64,000 bases of DNA from Staphylococcus marylandisciuri (GCF_025519785.1 NZ_JAOPKZ010000001.1:143665-207664), one strand, 5' to 3'. Shown: positions 48,479-57,214, counted from the stretch's first letter. Made by a program: numbers and translations. The notes: a model not told the origin generated them from the letters alone.

Positions 48479-48820
48479 GTGAAAGGTAAAGGCCTAGCTA
48501 TAATATTAAGTGCAATTATGATTATTGTCTCGATCGTATTAGTAATCATCATGCTCACGACTGGAGAGAAAGAAATATATTACGGTTATATGAAAGATAA
48601 TCATACTGCTGAAAAAATGGTAAATGCAAAAACGCATAAAGTTACCAAGAACGTGAAACTACATTCCGAATCTGGTTTTTCACCTAAAAAAGGTGATTTC
48701 GTTAAACTTTCAAAATCTGAAGGCGACGACAAATTTGATAAAATGAAAGTCGTTAAACACGATGACGTCCCTCATGAACTCATGATGAAAATTCATGACA
48801 TGCACATGAAAGGTATGTAA
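48479..48820 (+). CDS. Small membrane-anchored protein of unknown function
   Basis: 113 aa from GTG at 48479, chosen because AAAGGAG then has 7-nt spacing; an ATG two codons earlier is too close. One N-terminal helix (about 6-28) is followed by a hydrophilic, Lys/His-rich extracellular part and a Met/His-rich end (HELMMKIHDMHMKGM) that could bind metal. I do not recognise a family. From memory a small protein is found between rsp and gltT in S. aureus too. A strong terminator follows before the convergent gltT. Confidence 0.65.
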   Translation: MKGKGLAIILSAIMIIVSIVLVIIMLTTGEKEIYYGYMKDNHTAEKMVNAKTHKVTKNVKLHSESGFSPKKGDFVKLSKSEGDDKFDKMKVVKHDDVPHELMMKIHDMHMKGM

Positions 48821-48956
48821 GATGACATTTTGATGAGAGTGATGTAGCGATTAGCTAGCGATATCTGGCCTCGATTGACCTATCTATCTGACGTTACGAT
48901 GATAGGTGCACTCAGATTTCGTCAGCTACCATTCGTGTACTTAGCCAAATGAAATA

Positions 48957-49000
48957 GCCCCACAAATGATTGTTAGCTCTAATCATTTGTGGGGTTTCTT
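48957..49000. terminator. Bidirectional terminator between small gene and gltT
   Basis: CCCCACAAATGATT pairs perfectly with AATCATTTGTGGGG around 9 nt. It is followed by TTTCTTAT on the plus strand and preceded by GAAATAG. Confidence 0.85.
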
Positions 49001-49004
49001 ATAG

Positions 49005-50282
49005 TTAAAATGTTTTTAAATAAGCTTTTGCTTTTTCCTTATCAAATACACCTTCTGATTTAGCTATAACTACCGTTGATAAAGAGTTTCCTATTACATT
49101 CACGCAAGTCCTAACCATATCAAGTAGTCGATCAATACCAATAATAAGAGCTAGGCCTTCTGCAGGAATGTTCATGGCTGAGAATGTCGTAATGAGTACC
49201 ACGATAGATACACCTGGCACACCAGCCATACCTTTGGATGCAACCATTAAAGTAAGAATAAGCATAAATTGTTCACCAATACCTAAATGCATATCATACA
49301 TTTGTGCGACAAATATAGCGGCAATAGATTGGTAAAGTGCTGAGCCATCTAAATTAAATGTATAACCAATAGGTATAACGAATGATGTTATATCTTTAGG
49401 TGAACCGAATCTCTCCATCTTCTGCATCAAGATTGGAAGTACTGATTCAGAGCTAGATGTCGAGAAGGCTAACAACAATTCGTTCTTTAATATCTTAATA
49501 ATAGAGAAGATATTAATACCACACATCCAACCTACAATACCAAGGACTACAACCACGAAGAAGATCATTGCGCCCACTACTAACAATAGCAACTTAAGCA
49601 ATGGTAAGAGAGCAGCTGTACCAAATGTCATAATTGTCGTACAAATAAATGCAAACACACCAATTGGAGCAAGTTTCAATATCTTATTAATCATCCAAAA
49701 CACAGCTTCTAACGAACCATCAAGGAAGCGCTTAACTGGTTCAGCTTTGTCTCCAATCGCAGAAAGAGCCATTCCGAAGAACACAGCAAAGAAGATGATT
49801 GGTAATAACTCCCCTGCCGTTAAAGCTTCAAATAAGTTCTTAGGAATAATATTTACGAGCGTATCGATAAAGTGATGACCGTATGAAGAAGCTTGTTCTG
49901 CATGCTTTGCATTTGTTTCATATGTAGATATATCACCTTTAGGTAGTTTGCCTTTATCGAGACCTACACCAGGCTTAAAGATATTTGCGAGAACGACACC
50001 TAAAGCGATAGCGATAGTAGTGATAATTTCGAAATATACGATCGTTTTGAAACCGTATCGCCCTACCTTTTTAGACTCTCCAATATTTGAGATTGAGAGC
50101 GCTAACGAACAGAAGACCACCGGAATAACAATCATCTTAATTAGATTCAAGAAGACGTCTCCAAATGGTTTGATATAATTAACGAGCTCAGTATGGCCGT
50201 AAAGTAACAGGCCTACAACAATACCGAGAACAAGGGCAATAGTTACTTGCATAGGTAGACTGACTTTTTTAAGTATCTTCAT
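49005..50282 (-). CDS. gltT: Dicarboxylate/amino acid:cation symporter GltT
   Basis: 425 aa DAACS-family carrier with about eight helices and two re-entrant loops. Signatures: the serine-rich tip AFSTSSSESVLP, GYTFNLDGSALY, GVPGVSIVVL, and DRLLDMVRTCVNVIGNS with the substrate-binding Asp and Asn. It imports glutamate or aspartate (possibly C4-dicarboxylates) with H+ or Na+. The AAGGGGGTC site precedes ATG. It is next to the rsp region, the order I recall for S. aureus gltT. Nothing is missing. Confidence 0.92.
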   Translation of the reverse strand: MKILKKVSLPMQVTIALVLGIVVGLLLYGHTELVNYIKPFGDVFLNLIKMIVIPVVFCSLALSISNIGESKKVGRYGFKTIVYFEIITTIAIALGVVLANIFKPGVGLDKGKLPKGDISTYETNAKHAEQASSYGHHFIDTLVNIIPKNLFEALTAGELLPIIFFAVFFGMALSAIGDKAEPVKRFLDGSLEAVFWMINKILKLAPIGVFAFICTTIMTFGTAALLPLLKLLLLVVGAMIFFVVVVLGIVGWMCGINIFSIIKILKNELLLAFSTSSSESVLPILMQKMERFGSPKDITSFVIPIGYTFNLDGSALYQSIAAIFVAQMYDMHLGIGEQFMLILTLMVASKGMAGVPGVSIVVLITTFSAMNIPAEGLALIIGIDRLLDMVRTCVNVIGNSLSTVVIAKSEGVFDKEKAKAYLKTF

Positions 50283-50469
50283 AAGTTTGTGACCCCCTTT
50301 TTTTAGACTTCTTTATTATACCAAAGAAGCAATTCAATAGGTTAGTGTATTTAGACATTATATGAGTTTATAGTTCCTTAAAAGGTAAAATAATATTATA
50401 TTTTCATATTTGAGTAACATATTAATGTGTATATCGACTATCCTCTCTTTGTTGGCTAATGAGCTACAA

Positions 50470-50925
50470 ATGTTGTGTTTGGGTCGCAAAGCTTTTGTGC
50501 TCTGGGAAACCGGTTAACGGCGTTCCAAAAGGGAGCGGGACAGAAATCTAATTTGAACAAAAAGATTTCGTAGTCCCGCCCCGGCAAGGATGACTAGAAT
50601 TGAAAAAAGCTTGATACAAGCGCATTTTCAAATCAGTCATCTACTGCCAAGATGCTGAAAGCGGTTGAGACATTACATTATGTCCCAGTTTCTCTTTGTT
50701 GGAGCCCACCCCAACTCGCTGTGCTTGTTGGGAGCGGGACAGAAATCTAATTTGAATAAAAAGATTTCGTAGTCCCGCTCCGGCAAGGATGACTAGAATT
50801 GAAAAAAGCTTGATACAAGCGCATTTTCAAATCAGTCATCTACTGCCAAGATGCTGAAAGGGTCTGGGACATTACATTATGTCCCAGTTCCTCTTTGTTG
50901 GGGCCCCGCTCACATCCTAAATACT
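50470..50925. repeat. Double composite repeat block
   Basis: Two complete R1 plus second-module composites in tandem, 50531-50650 and 50730-50848, each followed by GAGACATTACATTATGTCCC or its variant and a degraded STAR core (50697-50715 and 50896-50910). The block is preceded by the TTTTGTGCTCTGGGAAACCG module (50492) and closed by GTCCCGACCTC. It is the clearest evidence of duplication of the whole block. Confidence 0.88.
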
Positions 50926-51095
50926 TGTGTCCCGACCTCAGCTCATAGTTTATAAACACTTATGAAGAGATAAAGCAACAACCTAATATAGTAGATATAC
51001 AATGACAGCGCTATGAACTAACATGACGTCATTAAAATCAATGTTAATCTGCTGCCTCAGCTCATTATGTAAAGACTAAACACGTCAAGTAATAT

Positions 51096-52001
51096 TTAAG
51101 TAACATCTTTGTTGCTATATAAAGAAATAAAGCACACCATAAAGATAATTATACTTACACCTACGATTTGCCATCTTCCAAAAGTATCTCCTAACCAAAT
51201 AACTGAAACTATGAGAGCTGTCAGAGGCTCAATGGTGCCAAATAAACTCGTTTCTTGAGGAGAAAGATAATTCAAGCTTTCAATGTAGAGCCAGAATGCT
51301 AACATCGTACCGAAAATAATCGTCACTATTAAAAATATGTATACTTTAGGAGACCATAGCGATATATCCACTTCCCATGGATGATATATGACCGAAAGGA
51401 AGACTCCTCCGATAAACATCGCCCAACCAACTACATTAACCGCGCCCCACCTAGCAAGTAATTTAACGGGATATACCGTATAGAAGGCTAAAGCCACTGA
51501 GGAAGCCAATCCCCATATTATTGCTAGCCACGATATGGATAGTTTATTGGTTGAACCATTTGTCAGCAATAAATAAGAACCGGATAACGCTAGAATAACA
51601 GCGATTAATTCCTTTAGTTGAAACCGTATTTGTTTACTCACTACGAGATAGATCATAATGATGATCAGCCCTAAATATTGTAATAACGTAGCTACAGTCA
51701 CATTACCGTAATGGATTGATGCCATGAAGGTATACTGTACTGCAAGCATTCCGAACACCGCATAAATGACTATTTGCAATGCGGAGTATTTATTGCTCCA
51801 TATACCAATAATCGCTTTACCTTGTGTTATAGCTGATATGCCTAACAATAAGATCCCTGATACTAACAATCTCACTGAAACGTACCATCCTACAGGAAGA
51901 CGTTCATATTGAAAAAGATACTGAGACATTGTACCTCCCACACCCCATAAAGTCGCACCTGCTATCACAAGTATCATCCCCCACGTACGCGATTTACTCA
52001 T
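51096..52001 (-). CDS. EamA/DMT-superfamily transporter
   Basis: 301 aa with ten helices in two EamA repeats, each starting with a G-x-x-W type motif (ATLWGVGGTMSQY; then LAIIWGLASSVALAFYTVYP) and ending LFGTIEPLTALIVSVIWLGD. DMT permeases of this type export or import metabolites such as amino acids; the substrate is unknown. Start chosen at ATG 52001 with GAGGAGGGG upstream. A modest terminator hairpin with a repeat in its loop separates it from the DUF3139 gene upstream. Confidence 0.88.
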   Translation of the reverse strand: MSKSRTWGMILVIAGATLWGVGGTMSQYLFQYERLPVGWYVSVRLLVSGILLLGISAITQGKAIIGIWSNKYSALQIVIYAVFGMLAVQYTFMASIHYGNVTVATLLQYLGLIIIMIYLVVSKQIRFQLKELIAVILALSGSYLLLTNGSTNKLSISWLAIIWGLASSVALAFYTVYPVKLLARWGAVNVVGWAMFIGGVFLSVIYHPWEVDISLWSPKVYIFLIVTIIFGTMLAFWLYIESLNYLSPQETSLFGTIEPLTALIVSVIWLGDTFGRWQIVGVSIIIFMVCFISLYSNKDVT

Positions 52002-52085
52002 CACTACCCCTCCTCTTGCTATATTAAGAATATTATAATTATTGCGATAATTTTAAGTAAAGTAGATTTTCCATCTGAAGATAAA

Positions 52086-52198
52086 AAAGTACTAGGAGGT
52101 CGGGACAAAAGCGTTTCTGGCGAAAATCCTGCTTTTGGGACGCCGTTAATTGGTTTCCCAGAGCACAAAAGCTTTATGTTCCAAACCCCTAGTACTTT
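52086..52198 (-). terminator. Hairpin with a repeat module inside its loop
   Basis: AAAGTACTAGG (52086-52096) pairs exactly with CCTAGTACTTT (52188-52198). The 91-nt loop is a diverged copy of the dispersed modules (GGTCGGGACAAAAGCGTTTC, GCTTTTGGGACGCCGTTAAT, GGTTTCCCAGAGCACAAAAG). It lies between the DUF3139 and EamA genes on the minus strand. Confidence 0.75.
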
Positions 52199-52230
52199 AA
52201 AATTATTTATGTTACCCTCTCGTTCTCACT

Positions 52231-52587
52231 TTACGATTTAGGTTTATAATCAGGATCGAACTTATGATGTTTTGCATGTTTATCTGTCTTTTTCGTTTCA
52301 CTGTCAAAGCCTTGGATTACTATACCCTTATAAGTAGCAACTGGCTGAACTACATACGTCTTTTCAGGGTCATCTTTAAATTTCACTTCTTTATAATATA
52401 ACCCCTTTTTGCCACTATACAATGTCTTCTCATGTTGAACTTTATCTTTCAGATGATGTTCTTGTAAATATTTATCCACTAGTTCAATATTCTTATGTCC
52501 TTGATAAGTCCGTAGAGAGAAGAAGAAGACAATAGCAATAATAAGTGATAGAACTAGTAACCCTAGTATTTTGAGAAATATCTTCAT
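52231..52587 (-). CDS. DUF3139-family protein
   Basis: 118 aa: one N-terminal helix (about 4-26), then a small alpha/beta extracellular domain (GHKNIELVDKYLQEHHLKDKVQHEKTLYSGKKGLYYKEVKF) and a charged His/Lys tail. The fold resembles DUF3139, small membrane-tethered proteins of Firmicutes without known function. ATG with AAAGGAG upstream. It is separated by about 280 bp of AT-rich sequence from the hsp20 operon and is probably its own unit, ended by the large hairpin at 52086-52198. Confidence 0.7.
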   Translation of the reverse strand: MKIFLKILGLLVLSLIIAIVFFFSLRTYQGHKNIELVDKYLQEHHLKDKVQHEKTLYSGKKGLYYKEVKFKDDPEKTYVVQPVATYKGIVIQGFDSETKKTDKHAKHHKFDPDYKPKS

Positions 52588-52802
52588 GATTGAACTCCTT
52601 TAATCAAACCTCTATTTAAGTTCTAAGCGCTACGCCTATAGTTATGTCATTTAACATTATGAACGATGTACTATTCAAGATAAAGTATTAATCATTATTT
52701 GTAACAAAATAGTCGTTATTCAAATAACTTCACGAGACCGCTTAGTTAAAAATGCAGTGGTATTAGTCTGTTAGAAATAGTCAACTAAAGTTAAATTTTG
52801 AT

Positions 52803-52832
52803 GTTGACTTTCTTTGACCTTAAGTATATAAT
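52803..52832 (+). promoter_or_regulatory. hsp20 promoter overlapped by a CtsR box
   Basis: TTGACT (52804-52809), 17 bp and TATAAT (52827-52832) form a near-consensus sigma-A promoter. On the other strand GGTCAAA-GAA-AGTCAAC (52819-52803) is the tandem-heptad operator of CtsR, lying directly over the -35, so heat shock should derepress. Confidence 0.88.
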
Positions 52833-52865
52833 GTAACTGTAAGGTTAAAGAAGAGGTGATGATTA

Positions 52866-53234
52866 ATGATGGAACAAAAGAACAGAACAGACCTTTCAAC
52901 AGAATTATTCAACCACTTATTTCCAAAGACTATAACTGCAGACGTACATGAAACTGATGAAAGTTACATTGTTATAGCAGAATTACCAGGATTAAACAAG
53001 GAAGACATTGATATTAAATACGAGGATAATATCCTTACTCTTAATGCTTCACATCAGGAAAGTGATGATGAGAATGCTACCTATCACATTAAAGAACGTC
53101 ATAAGACAGATATGAATAGACAGTTCATCTTTAAAAATGTAAATTGTAACGACATTACAGCACAGTTTAACAACGGCTTACTCAAAGTTACTTTACCTAA
53201 GCAAGAATCTAAGACAAATATATCAATTGACTAA
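52866..53234 (+). CDS. Small heat-shock protein, Hsp20 family
   Basis: 122 aa. Alpha-crystallin domain (about 19-110) with ADVHETDESYIVIAELPGL and the conserved INNGLLKVTLPK-type end (QFNNGLLKVTLPK). Small heat-shock proteins hold unfolding proteins in the cytosol without ATP. The N-terminal arm is very short. ATG at 52866 has AAGAGGTG. It is the first gene of a two-gene unit under a CtsR-overlapped promoter, 70 bp before the second hsp20. Confidence 0.9.
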   Translation: MMEQKNRTDLSTELFNHLFPKTITADVHETDESYIVIAELPGLNKEDIDIKYEDNILTLNASHQESDDENATYHIKERHKTDMNRQFIFKNVNCNDITAQFNNGLLKVTLPKQESKTNISID

Positions 53235-53304
53235 TTATCCAAGGGTTTCTACCCTTTTAATATAAAATAAAGAACCTAATTTAATGACTAAGGAGAGATT
53301 GATT

Positions 53305-53739
53305 ATGGGCTTTGATATGAGACCTTTTAACAATTCATTTTTCAACACAGATCCAAGTGACTTCTTTAGAGATGTAGGTCGCCAATTCTTTGATCAGTTC
53401 CCATCAACTGGGGGTATCACTACAGATGTTAAAGAATTAGAAGATAGTTACCTCGTAGAAGCTGAACTTCCAGGTATGAGTAAAGAAAATATTAGTTTAA
53501 ACTTTGAAAATAATGTGCTCACTATAGAAGGTAAACAATCAGTGGAAAATAGTGAAGAAGATACGAACGGACGCGTCATTCATCGTGAGCGCAGTGTAAA
53601 TGATGTTAAGCGTCAATTGTCATTCGATAATATTCAAGAAGATGGCATTAAAGCTTCTTATGACAACGGCATATTAAATATAACGCTGCCGAAAAAAGAC
53701 AAAGAAGACAATTCAAATACAAATATTCAAATAGATTAA
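53305..53739 (+). CDS. Small heat-shock protein, Hsp20 family (second copy)
   Basis: 144 aa from ATG 53305, which has AAGGAG at 9 nt; an earlier in-frame ATG at 53284 overlaps that site. An N-terminal arm rich in Phe and Asp (MGFDMRPFNNSFFNTDPSDFF) precedes the alpha-crystallin domain with TDVKELEDSYLVEAELPGM and YDNGILNITLPKKD. It is related to its upstream neighbour but longer and more diverged than a recent duplicate. Co-transcription from the CtsR-controlled promoter is likely; an effective terminator follows. Confidence 0.9.
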   Translation: MGFDMRPFNNSFFNTDPSDFFRDVGRQFFDQFPSTGGITTDVKELEDSYLVEAELPGMSKENISLNFENNVLTIEGKQSVENSEEDTNGRVIHRERSVNDVKRQLSFDNIQEDGIKASYDNGILNITLPKKDKEDNSNTNIQID

Positions 53740-53785
53740 ATTTCCCTCCTCCTTTCAAATTGATTCCTAAATTACGATATGTTAA

Positions 53786-53826
53786 AGCGAAGGCGCTCTA
53801 CCTAGAGTACCTTCGCTATTTTTTTA
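53786..53826 (+). terminator. Terminator of the hsp20 operon
   Basis: AGCGAAGG-CGCTCTA pairs with AGAGTA-CCTTCGCT and is followed by ATTTTTTTAT, a strong rho-independent signal. Confidence 0.85.
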
Positions 53827-53860
53827 TTACTCAAGTACGAGCCCAAAGCATTTACGATTT

Positions 53861-54022
53861 GGGAGCTGGACAGAAATCTAATTTGAATAAAAAGATTTCG
53901 GAGTCCCGCCCCGGCAAAGATGACTAGAATTGAAAAAAGCTTGATACAAGCGCGTTTTCAAACCAGTCATCTACTGCCGAGATGCTGAGATAGTCTGAGA
54001 CATTACATTTCGTCCCAGCCTC
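53861..54022. repeat. R1 plus second module, variant form
   Basis: The left arm has GGAGCTGGACAG (one change), the right half TTTCGGAGTCCCGCCCCGG, then the second palindrome with AGCGCGTTTTCAA, and GAGACATTACATTTCGTCCC. It lies between the convergent hsp20 and sirB-like genes. The remaining 54023-54338 has no recognisable gene. Confidence 0.85.
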
Positions 54023-54338
54023 TCTCACGTTGTAAACATCCATTTGATCCCATTCTCTTCTATCCAAATAGCTTAAGTGATAATAGCAACTTTAGTGGTA
54101 TTGTTAATGAAATAATGACCCATTATTCTCACGTTTGACTTCTTTAAAAAAAGGTGTAGTTAACGAATTAAATGGTTAAGGTCAAAACCCTTCATCCTAA
54201 TATTATTCCCCCTACTTTTCTGTCACTCCATCCTTTCCCTAGCACACAGAAAAAAGCGCAAACCACTAACTGAAGTGAGTTAAATTAAAATAAGTAAAGT
54301 TTTAAAATGGATAGATTTTAAATGATTAACACACCGGT

Positions 54339-55046
54339 CTATGAAGAACCATATATTCTATCGTTAATAATATCTTTTAATCTCGAATCGAAGTTAATAC
54401 TGGTTGTAAAATCGATATTGCACTCCAATTCCATTTTACTTATTCTCTTTTTCGTCGTGTTGACGAGGTAGCCATCATAGAAGAAGATAGGTAGAAAAAG
54501 AACGTTCTGTTGACCTTTCACGACATCTTCTAAATAATCTTTATATGAAATTGAACCATACAATGTGAGTACATGAATAGGTACTGGCAGCGACAATTGT
54601 TCAGCAAATGCTTTCAACTGTTCTTCCGGTTTACGATATTTCGTGCTACCGTGAACATAGAGAATGACAGATTCATAATCCCCCTCACTGAGATAAGATT
54701 GAGCTTTATCAGTTACGATGTCCACCATTAACGGATGTAGGCCTAAGGGATCACAAACTTCAAACGTTACATCTTGGTATTTTTCTTGGAAGTGATTGAC
54801 TATCGCAGGCATATCATCTAATAGATGTGCTCCTGAAAAAATCATAAATGGAATGATATTAAAATCTTTATGCCCTTCTTTGATGAAACGATCCAGTTTG
54901 ATGTAAGGATTATTAGTATCACTCTCTAAAAACGTAACTTCGTAGTGATAACTTTCGCCTTGTAATAAAGTATCAATAAACCGATTCAAATCTTCATTTA
55001 ATGTTCCTTTTCTCATGCCATGTACAACAATAATATTCATCGCCAT
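54339..55046 (-). CDS. CbiX/SirB-type sirohydrochlorin chelatase-like protein
   Basis: 235 aa, two half-domains. The first has VVHGMRKG (His9) and IPFMIFSGAHLLDDMP (His74), the two metal-binding histidine spots of class II chelatases; the second has LYVHGSTKYRKPEEQL and VLFLPIFFYDGYLV. The family inserts Fe2+ or Co2+ into sirohydrochlorin for siroheme or cobalamin. In staphylococci related proteins sit with the nitrite reductase genes, but none are here. Start has GAGGAG 12 nt upstream, and a second ATG is two codons later. Confidence 0.78.
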   Translation of the reverse strand: MAMNIIVVHGMRKGTLNEDLNRFIDTLLQGESYHYEVTFLESDTNNPYIKLDRFIKEGHKDFNIIPFMIFSGAHLLDDMPAIVNHFQEKYQDVTFEVCDPLGLHPLMVDIVTDKAQSYLSEGDYESVILYVHGSTKYRKPEEQLKAFAEQLSLPVPIHVLTLYGSISYKDYLEDVVKGQQNVLFLPIFFYDGYLVNTTKKRISKMELECNIDFTTSINFDSRLKDIINDRIYGSS

Positions 55047-55142
55047 GCCACAAACACTCTCCTCACTATTTTAATAGAATAAACGACGGGTCATTGCGCA
55101 TTGTAACTTTTTAAAATGATTATCAGGTTTCCCTTACCATTA

Positions 55143-55679
55143 TTAGCTTGTAGGTCTCTGTAAATTATTTTCATCAAATTGTTCTGGGATCAAAGTTTTA
55201 TACATTAAGATACCTAGATCCCCCTCTTTCGTCTCCCGTTCTTTATAAACTTTATAACCTCTTCGTTTATAGATGTTCAAAAGCCAGGGATGCAACCGTC
55301 CTGACGTACCTAATGTTACTGCTGGTACTTTCAATGTGTCCCGCAAGAAAGTCTCCTCAACGTATTTGAGTAGATAACTTCCATAGCCTTTGCCCTCGCA
55401 CTCCGGTCGCGTCGCAAACCACCAAACAAATGGGTAAGTGGCTACACTTTTACGTGCCTCCCACGGGTAACGTACTGAGATTGTCGACAGGATTTTCTCT
55501 TCATCTTCAAGTACGAACATCGTCGTGTTACACAGATTGTCTCTAATCATGCTGCGATCAGCGTTTACAGAAGGCCAATTAATGCCTAACTCTCTTAACG
55601 GTGTGAAGGCCTGATGCATTATGTAATAAAGTTCCTCTACATCCTCTTCAACTGCTACTCTAATATTTAATGTCGTCAT
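55143..55679 (-). CDS. GNAT-family N-acetyltransferase
   Basis: 178 aa. Beta-4/loop pattern WWFATRPECEGKGYGSYLLKYVEETF (R/Q-x-x-G-x-G/A), followed by VTLGTSGRLHPWLLNIYKRRGYKVYKERE. The N-terminus (LNIRVAVEEDVEELYYIMHQAF) is the typical first strand-helix. Substrate not deducible. ATG with AGAGGTG upstream. It is oriented with the sirB-like gene, 95 bp away, so the two may share a transcript although no functional link is known. Confidence 0.82.
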   Translation of the reverse strand: MTTLNIRVAVEEDVEELYYIMHQAFTPLRELGINWPSVNADRSMIRDNLCNTTMFVLEDEEKILSTISVRYPWEARKSVATYPFVWWFATRPECEGKGYGSYLLKYVEETFLRDTLKVPAVTLGTSGRLHPWLLNIYKRRGYKVYKERETKEGDLGILMYKTLIPEQFDENNLQRPTS

Positions 55680-55778
55680 TACTACACCTCTTCTATTTCA
55701 ACTTGAACTACTTATCGCTAACCTTAAGACGACCTTACTTGAGAGTCAATTCATAAGACTTAAATAGATCACTTATAA

Positions 55779-55812
55779 TATAAAAAGACAGGGCGCCCTA
55801 CAAGCCCTGTCT
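55779..55812 (-). terminator. Terminator after the 67-aa gene
   Basis: AAGACAGGG-C pairs with G-CCCTGTCTT around about 13 nt. On the minus strand the hairpin ends in TCTTTTTATATT, a standard rho-independent terminator. Confidence 0.8.
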
Positions 55813-55873
55813 TATGATTAAGCTATTAACATCACAGTCATCAATTTGCCTTGGCACTGCAAAAAAGAGAATG

Positions 55874-56077
55874 TTAACTACCTGAATCAATATTCTGTTC
55901 ATTCAATTTAGATAACAAATATAGTCCATAAGCGAAGATAACATACCCCAACGAGGTGACAAGCAGCCATCTCAACAAAGGTTTAGTATCTAGTTTACAA
56001 GTTACAAGTGTTGGAAAGAACGTACTAATTATATAGAGTACTAATACTTTGATGTAACGCTTAGTCAAGTCATTCAC
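55874..56077 (-). CDS. Small two-helix membrane protein
   Basis: 67 aa. Two predicted helices (about 9-25 and 36-54), short basic loop between them, acidic C-terminus (LNEQNIDSGS). A well-placed AAAAGAGGTGA precedes ATG and a terminator follows, so it is probably a true gene although no family is recognised. It is flanked by AHSA1 and GNAT genes in the same direction. Confidence 0.6.
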   Translation of the reverse strand: MNDLTKRYIKVLVLYIISTFFPTLVTCKLDTKPLLRWLLVTSLGYVIFAYGLYLLSKLNEQNIDSGS

Positions 56078-56148
56078 CTCTTTTCACACTTATTATACAC
56101 TTTTCACCTCTATTGAAGTATGCTTTACACGATACAAATTTAACTAAA

Positions 56149-56622
56149 TTATGACTTTTGCAACAGTTCTTCTAAATTATCGAATGTACTATCCATCCCA
56201 GCTTCTAATTCCATATCTATCATTTGTTGAACCATTTCAGCACTGGATAATTCGGAAGTTGCGACTAATTCTGTAACACCTTGTCCAATATCATTAAGTC
56301 TTACCGTATTGTACATACCAGGAACTTCCTTGTTGATCTTCCCCCGTTCATCTGCAAAATAATCTTCATATGCGAGGAAGGTTGGACGGTGTATTTCTTT
56401 ATATCTCGTTAAAGTGTAACTTTTACCTTGTGGCGTCTCTATTGAGAAGAACCCTTCTCCTCCCTCTTGTACTTCATATCGATAAACTTTAGTCGTTCCA
56501 CCTTTAGGATGAAACCATTGTTCAAATAAATCTTTGTTGGTATAAGCACGATAAATTTCTTCAGGACTTGCTTTAAAATTTCTCTTATAAATGATTTTAT
56601 TTCGATTTACTTCAATTCCCAT
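56149..56622 (-). CDS. SRPBCC / AHSA1-like ligand-binding protein
   Basis: 157 aa single SRPBCC domain: KIIYKRNFKASPEEIYRAYTNKDLFEQWFHPKG at the start, YEDYFADERG mid-way, and a long C-terminal helix (AEMVQQMIDMELEAGMDSTFDNLEELLQ). Homologues of the Aha1 C-terminal domain in bacteria bind hydrophobic ligands; no enzyme activity is established. AGTTAGGGGGCA lies upstream of the ATG. A divergent PadR operon lies beyond a repeat block. Function unknown. Confidence 0.82.
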   Translation of the reverse strand: MGIEVNRNKIIYKRNFKASPEEIYRAYTNKDLFEQWFHPKGGTTKVYRYEVQEGGEGFFSIETPQGKSYTLTRYKEIHRPTFLAYEDYFADERGKINKEVPGMYNTVRLNDIGQGVTELVATSELSSAEMVQQMIDMELEAGMDSTFDNLEELLQKS

Positions 56623-56704
56623 AGTTTTGCCCCCTAACTGGTTTTTATTTAAAAAAGACTACTTTTGGCCTTTCCCTTTCTAACATATTTCAGTCATCTC
56701 ACTT

Positions 56705-57065
56705 TTTAGAGGTCGGGACAAAAGCGTTTAGAGTTTGAGCAGGGGGCCCCAACACAGAGAAACTGGTAAAACAGTTTCCACAAGCTATGCAAGTTGGGGT
56801 GGGCCCCAACACAGAGAAACTGGAACATAATGTAATGTCCCGCTCCCTTCAACATTTCGGCAGTAGATGGCTGATTTGAAAACGCGCTTGTATCAAGCTT
56901 TTTTCAATTCTAGTCATCCTTGCCGGGGCGGGACTACGAAATCTTTTTATACAAATTAGATTTCTGTCCAGCTTCCGAATCGTGACTACTTCTGTCGACA
57001 ATACTGTATTTGTGACGCCGTTCATCGGTTGCCAAGAAGACAGAAACCCTATGTCTCAACCTCAG
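56705..57065. repeat. Composite repeat block, reverse orientation, with two STAR-like units
   Basis: In reverse order: GGTCGGGACAAAAGCG, cores GGGGCCCC (56743-56750) and GGGCCCC (56801-56807), then the second module (56859-56926), R1 variant (to 56976, right arm TCCAGCTTCC), and a TTTGTGACGCCGTTCATCGG-type module with TATGTCTCAACCTC. It lies between the divergent AHSA1 and padR genes. Confidence 0.88.
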
Positions 57066-57082
57066 CAATATAAGTAAAATTT

Positions 57083-57148
57083 ACTATCTTTTATTGTAAT
57101 ATAGTTGACAGGGCGTGTAGAGTTTACTATCTTTTATTATAAGATAGT
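57083..57148 (+). promoter_or_regulatory. padR promoter flanked by twin operator palindromes
   Basis: ACTATCTTTTATTATAAGAT followed by AGT (57126-57148) is a perfect dyad with arms ACTATCTT/AAGATAGT; a 5/6-matching copy lies at 57083-57105, 43 bp upstream. Between them TTGACA (57105-57110) with 17 bp and TATCTT (57128) make the promoter. This fits autorepression by PadR. Confidence 0.8.
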
Positions 57149-57214
57149 TGAAGTAAAGTACCTCTGAGCTCAGATTAACTATCCCACTTACTCGCTATCT
57201 GAAGGAGGCAAGAC

